Positions 1 to 6,281 of a DNA stretch of 6,971 bases are shown here, one piece after another. A program made the position numbers and the translations under genes. The stretch's first letter is position 1. Every line of letters begins with the position of its first letter. A model generated the notes under the pieces. It was not told the origin of the DNA. It saw only the letters and a program-made list of their open reading frames with translations, and made no database searches. This stretch comes from Opitutia bacterium UBA7397 (lineage in GTDB: Bacteria; Verrucomicrobiota; Verrucomicrobiia; Opitutales; UBA953): assembly GCA_002470605.1 (NCBI GenBank), contig DKND01000117.1:18084-25054 (forward strand), given 5' to 3'.

Positions 1-4
1 ATTC

Positions 5-32
5 CCGCCACCCGCCACCAGCGGCCGCCACC
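5..32. repeat. Three copies of the octamer CCGCCACC
   Basis: CCGCCACC occurs at 5-12, 12-19 and 25-32, the first two sharing one base, with a GCGGCCGC palindrome at 21-28. It lies in the gene-free left edge, and its continuation outside the window is unknown. It is probably low-complexity, GC-rich intergenic sequence; no function can be assigned. Confidence 0.4.
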
Positions 33-40
33 TGGCACCC

Positions 41-50
41 GAAACGTTTC
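41..50. promoter_or_regulatory. Perfect palindrome GAAACGTTTC, possible LacI-family operator
   Basis: A perfect 10-base palindrome lies 11 bases past the end of the CSPSR sulfatase gene. It resembles the core of LacI-family regulator sites, which often control sugar-utilisation genes. It could serve a gene beyond the left edge. A single short copy in the window is weak evidence, and no regulator gene is present here. Confidence 0.25.
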
Positions 51-61
51 CTGCGCCTTAC

Positions 62-1582
62 TTACTTCGCGGCGGCCTTCTTCTTGCCCTTGCCGGTGTT
101 GGCCGGAGTTGGGTCGACGCCGATGAGCGGGAAATTCGAATCTGGCACGCGTGCCGCGGACATTTTGGTTTCGAGTCCTTTGAGGATGTCCGGGAATTTA
201 TCGGCGAGATCGGTCGTCTCGTTCGGGTCGGCGTCCAAATCGTAAAGCTCGGTATGGATCTGGCCCTTGGCTTTCACGGTCTTGGCCATGTCGGTGCGAA
301 TGGCTTTCCATTTGCCGTCCCAGATGGCCTGTTGCGAGCCATAGCCGGGGAATTCGCGGTAAAGCGGCTGCGCCCGCGGTGCGTCTGTGCCTTTGAGGGC
401 AGGCACGAGGCTCTCGCTGCTCATGTCGGCATCACGTTCCAGTTTTGCACCAGCCAGTTCGGCGAAAGTGGCCAGCCAATCCTCAAAACCGGAAATACGG
501 TTGGAGCGAGAGCCAGCTTTGATGCCTGCGGGCCAGCGCACCACGGTGGGTTCGCGGACGCCGCCTTCATGGAGCGAGCCTTTGAGGCCTTTCAAATCAC
601 CGACGGAATTGAAATACTTCGTGTCGACGCCGCCGGCATCGTGCGTGGCGCCATTATCGCCGCTGAAGACGATGATAGTGTTATCGGCGACACCAGCTTT
701 CTCGAGGGCGGCAAGGATCCGGCCGACTTCTTTGTCGAGTCTGGTGATCATCGCGGCATAGGTCGTGCGCGGGGTGCGGTTGGGTACGTAGCCGCCCTTG
801 GTCGGTACGTAGGGAGCGTCTTCGGTGATGACGCCATCGTATTGTTTCAACTCCTCGGCGGGCACCTGGAGCGACACGTGGGGCAGGGGCGATGCGTAGT
901 AGAGAAAGAATGGCTTACCCTTGTTGTCTGCGATGAACGCCTCGGCGCCGGCGATTGTGTGGTCACTGGAGAAATCCTTGCCGATGTAGGCGGCGAAAGC
1001 CTTCGGATCCTTCGGGTCGGCGTCGGCGGGGAAGTTTGCGTGGCCGGGCGTGCCGCCGGGTCCGTTATCGAGCGGGATTTTCTTTCCATCATCTTGGATG
1101 AACGGAGGGTAGTGGCTATGCGCGACCCACTGGCTCGTGATGCCGAGGAAGTGATCGAAGCCTTGTTTGAGGGGGTTGCCGGTGGACTCGAAACTACCCA
1201 TGCCCCATTTACCGAAAGCGGCGGTCACGTAGCCGGCAGATTTGAGCGTCGCAGGCAGGGTTGTGATTCCAGCCGGCAGCGGGAACTGCTCCTGGTCGCC
1301 GACGTCGCGATTATCGCGGGTCGTGGCGTGGCCGGGATTACGTCCCGTCATGAGCACCGTGCGTGACGGAGAGCAGACCGCATTGCCGCAGTAGTGTCGG
1401 GTGAAGATCATCCCTTCGCGGGCTAATCGGTCGACGTTCGGCGTGCGGATGATTTTCTGCCCATTGTAACCCACTTCGCCGTAGCCGAGGTCATCGGCCA
1501 AGATAAAGACGATGTTAGGGCGGGACTCTCCGAAGAGGCAGGCCGACCAAAGGATAAGCAGGAGCAAGGGGTGACGGCTCAT
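62..1582 (-). CDS. Secreted Cys-type sulfatase (sulfatase family S1), CSPSR active site
   Basis: This 506-residue protein should hydrolyse sulfate esters, probably on a polysaccharide, outside the cytoplasm. A signal peptide spans about residues 1-20 (MSRHP, then a Leu-rich core). The mature part opens with RPNIVFILADDLGYG, whose Asp30 and Asp31 are the expected metal ligands. CSPSR at 70-74 carries Cys70, the residue normally converted to formylglycine. Other matches are Lys125 in GKWGMG, His235 in PLPHVSL, Asp309-Asn310 in FSGDNGAT (metal) and Lys334 in KGSLHEGG. The usual GKWHLG motif reads GKWGMG, so its active-site His is replaced by Gly; I recall this variant from some sulfatase subfamilies. 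The protein ends in a basic tail, GKGKKKAAAK. The start is ATG with no clear Shine-Dalgarno. A tRNA on the other strand and a likely terminator separate it from the minus-strand operon to the right. Family assignment is secure; the substrate is unknown. Confidence 0.95.
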   Translation of the reverse strand: MSRHPLLLLILWSACLFGESRPNIVFILADDLGYGEVGYNGQKIIRTPNVDRLAREGMIFTRHYCGNAVCSPSRTVLMTGRNPGHATTRDNRDVGDQEQFPLPAGITTLPATLKSAGYVTAAFGKWGMGSFESTGNPLKQGFDHFLGITSQWVAHSHYPPFIQDDGKKIPLDNGPGGTPGHANFPADADPKDPKAFAAYIGKDFSSDHTIAGAEAFIADNKGKPFFLYYASPLPHVSLQVPAEELKQYDGVITEDAPYVPTKGGYVPNRTPRTTYAAMITRLDKEVGRILAALEKAGVADNTIIVFSGDNGATHDAGGVDTKYFNSVGDLKGLKGSLHEGGVREPTVVRWPAGIKAGSRSNRISGFEDWLATFAELAGAKLERDADMSSESLVPALKGTDAPRAQPLYREFPGYGSQQAIWDGKWKAIRTDMAKTVKAKGQIHTELYDLDADPNETTDLADKFPDILKGLETKMSAARVPDSNFPLIGVDPTPANTGKGKKKAAAK

Positions 1583-1643
1583 AGGGTTTTATTAGGTCTT
1601 ATGAAGGGTTATGTCGAGAAACCGCGGCGTTTTGTTTGTCGGG

Positions 1644-1672
1644 TTGACATCCCTTCTGCGGATAGACTTAAC
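1644..1672 (+). promoter_or_regulatory. Likely sigma70-type promoter for tRNA-Pro
   Basis: A perfect -35 hexamer TTGACA (1644-1649) is followed after 17 bases by CTTAAC (1667-1672), a weak -10 matching 3 of 6 consensus positions. Transcription would begin near 1679, about 9 bases before the mature tRNA end, which is a usual leader length for a tRNA gene. A T-rich stretch (1630-1639) lies just upstream. The -35 is strong; the -10 is tentative. Confidence 0.45.
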
Positions 1673-1687
1673 AAACCTTCCTTTATT

Positions 1688-1764
<77 letters not shown>

Positions 1765-1776
1765 AAGGAAGATTTT

Positions 1777-1810
1777 AAAGCAAAACCGACCACCGCAGGG
1801 GCAGGGTCGG
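1777..1810 (-). terminator. Probable intrinsic terminator of the minus-strand operon
   Basis: On the minus strand CCGACC (1810-1805) can pair with GGTCGG (1791-1786) over a 13-base loop. It is followed at once by TTTTGCTTT (1785-1777). It begins about 48 bases past the esterase stop and lies just before the oppositely oriented tRNA, where a terminator would prevent antisense reading of the tRNA. The stem is only six pairs and the loop is large, so strength is uncertain. Confidence 0.45.
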
Positions 1811-1858
1811 CGTGGGTGAGTTCGGTCTCCGTCCCGGCGAATCAACGCACGGGCGGTG

Positions 1859-2827
1859 TTATTTCGTAACACCTGGGACGAGCTGACGGCCAGAAGGATG
1901 GAGTAGCGCCAACATGCCTTTGCCCAAGGCGTCACCTACGAGAAAATAAGTCTCGGCATTGCCGAATTCATGGTGGCCGTGCCCCGGGTTGGGTGATTCC
2001 GAAGCGGGGCGGACGAAGTCACGGGTCGGGACGAAAAGGGTATTACCGATGAATTCGGGGCGGCGGGCAACGGCGGCTTGGGCGTGGCGTAGGGCTTCCC
2101 ATTCTTCGGGGGCTTGCACCCATGGGCCGGTGAGTTCGCCGATGACCACGGGAAGCTTCGGCGCATCCAGGTCGCGCCGGATATCCCTGATCAGATGTGC
2201 CAGATTCGATTCATATTCCGGGACCGCCGTCTGAGGATTGACGCCGTCGTTCCAGCCTTGATACCAAATCAAACCTGCCAGCTCGGGTGTTTTACCAGCG
2301 AGGGTGGGGAAATCTTTACCTACTTCGGATAAGCCCGTCCGCACTTGTTGCAGCATCAGCTTGTAGTATTTGCCAGTGACGCCTCCGGCGGAAGGTGGCC
2401 GGAAGTCTTGGTAGAGGCTTTTGCCACCCCAGGCGCATTTGATCAGCAGGACCGGTGCATCGATGGCATCGCCGAGGGCGTGGCCGCATTGCAATTCAGG
2501 ACCGAAGTGATGGAGGTCGCCGTAGACCGCAAAGCCAAGGCCCAGCGGGCCTTTGAGAGGAGGTTGGTTTTCGCGTTCATATCGCACGAACACATCGTCG
2601 CGGAACCGCCAAGAGCCATCGGTATTTTTAAGGTGGGCATAGCGAGCCGCGTTGCCGGGCCGGGCCATGACTTCGACCAAAGTGCCTTTGCCTTTATTGT
2701 AATCCTTGCCCTTCAGGTCGGTCACCGCTTGGCCTTCCATGTTGGATTGGCCAGCTAGGATAAAAACCTTGATCGTATCCGCGGGCGCGTTCGTCAGTGC
2801 CAAAAGAAAAAGGCAGAAAGCTCTCAT
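1859..2827 (-). CDS. Secreted carbohydrate (sialate-type) O-acetylesterase, SASA domain
   Basis: The protein is 322 residues from the ATG at 2827. An upstream in-frame TTG at 2839 would add four residues; I prefer the ATG because it gives a cleaner signal peptide (MRAFCLFLLALTNAPA). Neither start has a clear Shine-Dalgarno. The SASA/SGNH-like fold is shown by KVFILAGQSNMEG, with nucleophile Ser28 in GQSNM, then FGPEL at 108-112, IKCAWGGKSL at 129-138, IWYQGWND at 187-194, and a His-rich segment GHGHHEFGNAETY at 282-294 that should hold the catalytic His (285 or 286). Relatives remove O-acetyl groups from sialic acids or from plant and algal polysaccharides, so sialate specificity should not be assumed. 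It is the last gene of the apparent operon, 31 bases after the sulfatase stop, and a terminator-like hairpin follows it. The family call is firm; the substrate is inferred only from its sulfatase and sialidase-like neighbours. Confidence 0.9.
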   Translation of the reverse strand: MRAFCLFLLALTNAPADTIKVFILAGQSNMEGQAVTDLKGKDYNKGKGTLVEVMARPGNAARYAHLKNTDGSWRFRDDVFVRYERENQPPLKGPLGLGFAVYGDLHHFGPELQCGHALGDAIDAPVLLIKCAWGGKSLYQDFRPPSAGGVTGKYYKLMLQQVRTGLSEVGKDFPTLAGKTPELAGLIWYQGWNDGVNPQTAVPEYESNLAHLIRDIRRDLDAPKLPVVIGELTGPWVQAPEEWEALRHAQAAVARRPEFIGNTLFVPTRDFVRPASESPNPGHGHHEFGNAETYFLVGDALGKGMLALLHPSGRQLVPGVTK

Positions 2828-2858
2828 AAGCCAATTCAATACAATAAACGGGCCGGAT

Positions 2859-4205
2859 TTACTTCTTAGCTTTTTTCTTGGCGGCTTTGACCGCCGCGGG
2901 GCCGCCGAAGACCGGATCTATCAGTTCTTTATTCCATGCCTCGAGGTCGGCATTGAGACGGGCTGTGACCTCGGGTTTTTCCGTGGCGAGGTTTTTGCTT
3001 TCGGAGATGTCCGCATCGAGGTTGTAAAGTTCGAGTGGGTCGGTGCCGTTACGGACCAGTTTCCATTGCCCTTCGCGGGCGGCTAAGTGCGTGCCGCCAC
3101 CCATGCGCCAGAAGAGGCGATCGTGCGGTGCCGATTTATTTTCGCCTTTCAAGAAGGGGATGACATTCACGCCATCGAGTTTGCGTTCGGTGGGGAAGGT
3201 AACTCCTGCCAAGGTGAGCGCGGTCGCCGCGACGTCCAGCGATGAGACGGGCGCATTATAGGTCGAGCCAGATTTCAGTTGGGCTGGCCAGCTAACGACG
3301 AAGGGCACGCGGATACCACCGTCGTAGACTTGTCCTTTGTTGCCGTGCAGCGGGGTGTTGTCGGCGCCCAGTTTTGGAGGGGTGCCGCCGTTATCGCTAA
3401 AGAAAAATATTAGCGTATCTTGCGCTTGTCCGCTTTCGGCCAGGGCCTTGGTGATGTTACCGATAGCATCATCGAGTAGGCTGATCTGGGCGAGGCATTT
3501 GCGGCGCATAGGATCTTTTACGTCCGCGAATTGGGCTTCGCGTTCCGGCGTCGGCATGTGCGGCGTATGAGGGGCGTTAAAGGCCAGATAAAGCATCCAG
3601 GGTCCGTCGGTATGGCGTCGAATAAAGGCGCTGGCTTCGTTGCCGAAGGCGGCCGTGAGGTGCGGAGGGATCTCGGTGGGCTGGCCATTGCGGGTCAGCG
3701 GAACGTTATATTCCTTTTCGTTGATTTGCCAATCGCTGTAGACGTGGCCACCGCCGATGAAGCCGTAGGTCTCGTCGAAGCCTCGCGCCCAAGGTGTGTG
3801 AGCGGGCGTGGCTCCGAGGTGCCATTTGCCGATCCATCCGGTTTTATATCCGGCTTCGTGCATGAATTGCGGAAGGATTTTTTCGGTCAGCGGTAAGCCT
3901 GCGGTGGCGTCGGCCGGATTATAGACGGGATTATTCTCGTGACCGAAGCGCTGTTGGTAGCGTCCGGTGAGTAAGCCGGCACGCGTCGGCGAGCAGAAGG
4001 GGTGCGAGACGTAGCCGCTGGTGCAGCGGATGCCGGAGGCGGCGAGGGCGTCCAGGTTTGGCGTCGGCACGGCCTTGCCGCCGTTGAAGCCAACGTCGTT
4101 ATAGCCTTGGTCGTCGCTGAGGATGACCAGGATATTTGGCTTACGGTCCGCGGCGAAGGAAGCGACGCAGGCGGAGAGCAGGGCCAGCAGGGGTAAGAGG
4201 CGCAT
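2859..4205 (-). CDS. Secreted Cys-type sulfatase (sulfatase family S1), CSPTR active site
   Basis: From the ATG at 4205 the protein has 448 residues. It keeps the canonical sulfatase layout: signal peptide about 1-19; KPNILVILSDDQGYNDVG with metal ligands Asp31 and Asp32; CSPTR at 71-75 with the formylglycine precursor Cys71; GKWHLG with Lys127 and His129; His213 in APHTPH; Asp271-Asn272 in FSDNGG; and Lys290 in GNKGQVYDGG. It should cleave sulfate esters after export, once Cys71 has been oxidised to formylglycine. The C-terminus is strongly basic (AAVKAAKKKAKK). A TTG at 4217 is an alternative start closer to a GGAGGG sequence and would add MADF; I prefer the ATG because MRLLPLLALLSAC is a better signal start. 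LSAC at 10-13 resembles a lipobox, so membrane anchoring is possible. It lies 45 bases after the fusion gene and 31 before the esterase. It differs enough from the other sulfatase here to suggest a different target linkage. Confidence 0.95.
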   Translation of the reverse strand: MRLLPLLALLSACVASFAADRKPNILVILSDDQGYNDVGFNGGKAVPTPNLDALAASGIRCTSGYVSHPFCSPTRAGLLTGRYQQRFGHENNPVYNPADATAGLPLTEKILPQFMHEAGYKTGWIGKWHLGATPAHTPWARGFDETYGFIGGGHVYSDWQINEKEYNVPLTRNGQPTEIPPHLTAAFGNEASAFIRRHTDGPWMLYLAFNAPHTPHMPTPEREAQFADVKDPMRRKCLAQISLLDDAIGNITKALAESGQAQDTLIFFFSDNGGTPPKLGADNTPLHGNKGQVYDGGIRVPFVVSWPAQLKSGSTYNAPVSSLDVAATALTLAGVTFPTERKLDGVNVIPFLKGENKSAPHDRLFWRMGGGTHLAAREGQWKLVRNGTDPLELYNLDADISESKNLATEKPEVTARLNADLEAWNKELIDPVFGGPAAVKAAKKKAKK

Positions 4206-4221
4206 GAAGTCAGCCAAACAT

Positions 4222-4227
4222 CCCTCC
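4222..4227 (-). promoter_or_regulatory. Shine-Dalgarno-like GGAGGG before the CSPTR sulfatase
   Basis: On the minus strand GGAGGG runs from 4227 to 4222. It is the clearest Shine-Dalgarno match near any start in this window. It lies 4 bases from the in-frame TTG at 4217 and 16 bases from the ATG at 4205. The first spacing is short but usable; the second is too long for classical pairing. It therefore leaves the sulfatase start ambiguous. An ATG at 4221 is out of frame and reaches a stop after three codons. Confidence 0.35.
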
Positions 4228-4250
4228 GGCCCCTTGCGAACTGAAAAGCC

Positions 4251-6278
4251 TCAGAACCTTGGCAGGGCCTGCAGCCAGCCGAGGTTCAGGATGTAGTGGT
4301 TCTTGCTCGAGATGAGATGAATCCGGCCGTCGCGGGTCTGGGTCGAGGCGAGGTAGCCGGCGTGCTCGGCCTCGGTGTCGCTGCACTGGAAGATGCCCCG
4401 ATCGATGGCGGGGAGAGGATGGGGCTTGCCGCCCGGGGTGATTAGGCGTCGGACTGGCCAAGTCTTACCGTCGTCAAAAGAGACGGCGGCGAAGAGTCCG
4501 AAACCGGTGAACTCTGTGCCGTCGGCCTGCTTGAACTTCATGCCGACACGTTGCTTCCAGTCGCGGGATTGGTCGGTGTAGCTGAAGAACACGATCGGTC
4601 CGTTCCGCAGGCGCAGCATGGTCTGGCGTTGGGCTGAGCTGATCGCGGGGAATTCAGAGGCCTCGACCTGCCAGGTTTCGCCTTGGTCGGCACTGAAGCT
4701 GACCGGCGTCTTGCGGCCGAAGCGCGCTTGGTCCTCGGGGACATCGAAGCGGCTGAAGGCCATGAGGCGTCCGTCGGTGAGTTCAACCATCGGGGCGTGG
4801 ATGCCGGGCGGACGGAAACTCTTCGTGCCGGGCTTGACCGCTTTTTCGGATTTAGGCTGCACGACGGATTGCCAGGTCTTCCCGCCGTCGCGGCTGCGGG
4901 TGATGCTCACGTTGCGGGAATCGTGCGGGATGAGCAGGGTGCCGTCGCGCAGGCGGAGCAGGCCGTTGCCGAATTCACCCATGGGCATGATGGGCTGCGC
5001 CTTAGACCACGTGGCACCGCTGTCGGTCGAGGTGCGGAAGATGTTCTCGGTCGCGCCGCGCGCGAAGTGGAAGACCGTGCGATCACCGTCGTACCAGAGC
5101 TTCGGGGCATGATCATTGATATCCATACCGTCCCAGAACGGCGACGCGGGCTCCCATTCCTTGGCACCGAGACGGAGACGGCTGGCGAGGTTGTTCAGCT
5201 CGCTGCCTCCCTCGTCGATGCAGGAGAACCAGGTCGTCAGGAGATCGCCGTTGGGCATCTCCGCGATCGAGGGGCTGTGGTTATGCCAGGAGAAGAGCGG
5301 GCCGATCGAGCCGGGCGGAATCTTCACGAACGGTTCAGGTCCCGAGAAGAAAGGTTCGGGTGAGGCGGGTTCGACGTGGGCGATGCCGGGTTTCACGTCG
5401 CGGGCGTTCAGCGCAGGAGGTGCGACCGGCGTCGGCTTGGTCTCGGGGGCTTCTCCCTCGACGACGCGGAAGCCGATGCCTTCGCTGACATGCGACGGAA
5501 TCCAGCCGGCGCGGTTGGCGGAGCGTAGTAAGCGACTGAAGGAGGAATGGCTGCCGCCGCGGAAGACTCGGAAATCGCCGTCGGCACGGCCGACGGGGTC
5601 GACCTGCTCGGCGTTTTCATACGGGCCATACCAATCCGCGCACCATTCGGCGACGTTGCCATGCAAGTCGTAGAGCCCCCATGGATTGGCGGGCTTGCGG
5701 GCAACGCGGAGGTCCTTGGCGTCGTCGCGCTGGGCGTATTCTTCGGGCAGCTTCTCGTCGGTAAAATAGAGGCGCTGGCGCCCACGGTCGCCGAACCAAT
5801 CCTGGTAGCCTTTAGGCAGGCGATCCCCGAAGGCGTAGAGGGTCGTCGTGCCGGCGCGGCAGGCGTACTCCCATTCGGCTTCGGTGGGCAGTCGGTATGT
5901 CTTCCCCTCCTTCTGGCTCAGCCACGCGCAGAACTTCTGCGCGCGGGTCCAGCTGATGCCATTGATGGCGTCTTCAGGTTTTCCGATTTCGGCTCGGAAC
6001 TCGGGCTCCATCGCCCGCCACTGGGCCAGCGTGGTCTCGGTGCGCGCCATGCGGAATGGCTTGGTGATTGTGACCTTGTGGGCCGGGGTCTCGTCCCAGT
6101 CAGGCTTGGCGAACTCAACCGGATGCTTGCTTTGCTGGTAGTCCGTTCCTGGGCCGTCTTGGCCCATGATAAAGCTGCCAGCAGGGATCTCCACGAGTTC
6201 CATGCCGATGGAGTTGCGGACGATTTTCGGTTCCGCTGCAGAGGCCGCGAGGGCGAGTAGTAGGCAGGCGAGGCGCAT
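4251..6278 (-). CDS. Exported fusion: FGE/SUMF1-like domain plus sialidase-like (BNR/Asp-box) domain
   Basis: This 675-residue protein starts with a signal peptide (about 1-15, MRLACLLLALAASAA). Residues about 18-273 form an FGE-sulfatase (SUMF1/EgtB/PvdO-type) domain: IGMELVEIPAGSFIMG, RLPTEAEWEYA at 129-139, GLYDLHGNVAEW at 201-212, FRGGS at 239-243 and GIGFRVV at 267-273. After RGGS there is no cysteine, whereas true FGE has a conserved catalytic Cys pair there, so formylglycine-generating activity is unlikely. A Pro-rich linker (about 274-325) leads to a propeller domain of about 326-665 with four Asp boxes: STDSGATW at 417, SRDGGKTW at 462, SADQGETW at 529 and SFDDGKTW at 600. The usual FRIP Arg motif is not visible; the region reads HNHSPSIAEMPNGDLL, as in BNR_2-type sialidase-like proteins, so true sialidase activity is unproven. 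The ATG lies 3 bases after the upstream stop, with no Shine-Dalgarno, which suggests translational coupling. Confidence 0.9.
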   Translation of the reverse strand: MRLACLLLALAASAAEPKIVRNSIGMELVEIPAGSFIMGQDGPGTDYQQSKHPVEFAKPDWDETPAHKVTITKPFRMARTETTLAQWRAMEPEFRAEIGKPEDAINGISWTRAQKFCAWLSQKEGKTYRLPTEAEWEYACRAGTTTLYAFGDRLPKGYQDWFGDRGRQRLYFTDEKLPEEYAQRDDAKDLRVARKPANPWGLYDLHGNVAEWCADWYGPYENAEQVDPVGRADGDFRVFRGGSHSSFSRLLRSANRAGWIPSHVSEGIGFRVVEGEAPETKPTPVAPPALNARDVKPGIAHVEPASPEPFFSGPEPFVKIPPGSIGPLFSWHNHSPSIAEMPNGDLLTTWFSCIDEGGSELNNLASRLRLGAKEWEPASPFWDGMDINDHAPKLWYDGDRTVFHFARGATENIFRTSTDSGATWSKAQPIMPMGEFGNGLLRLRDGTLLIPHDSRNVSITRSRDGGKTWQSVVQPKSEKAVKPGTKSFRPPGIHAPMVELTDGRLMAFSRFDVPEDQARFGRKTPVSFSADQGETWQVEASEFPAISSAQRQTMLRLRNGPIVFFSYTDQSRDWKQRVGMKFKQADGTEFTGFGLFAAVSFDDGKTWPVRRLITPGGKPHPLPAIDRGIFQCSDTEAEHAGYLASTQTRDGRIHLISSKNHYILNLGWLQALPRF

Positions 6279-6281
6279 GGG

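Noticed and set aside
254..1366. A 370-codon plus-strand open frame opposite the CSPSR sulfatase
   Set aside because: It is fully antisense to a gene with a complete set of sulfatase motifs, its translation shows no recognisable domain, and long antisense frames are expected in GC-rich coding DNA.
1786..1810. Plus-strand terminator for the tRNA formed by the same hairpin
   Set aside because: On the plus strand the hairpin is followed by CGTGGGTGAG rather than a T-run; the T-rich stretch lies on the minus-strand side.
4210..4461. Minus-strand open frame of 83 codons spanning the junction of the fusion gene and the CSPTR sulfatase
   Set aside because: It overlaps the 3' end of the fusion gene out of frame, is Arg/Pro-rich and lacks any domain; it is a shadow.
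4683..5363. Plus-strand open frame of 226 codons opposite the fusion gene (a similar one lies at 5547-6260)
   Set aside because: Both are antisense to well-supported domains of the fusion protein, and their translations show no recognisable motifs.
4251..6278. Frameshift joining two separate genes as the origin of the fusion protein
   Set aside because: The frame is continuous through both domains and a plausible Pro-rich linker, with no internal stop and no signal peptide at the start of the propeller domain.
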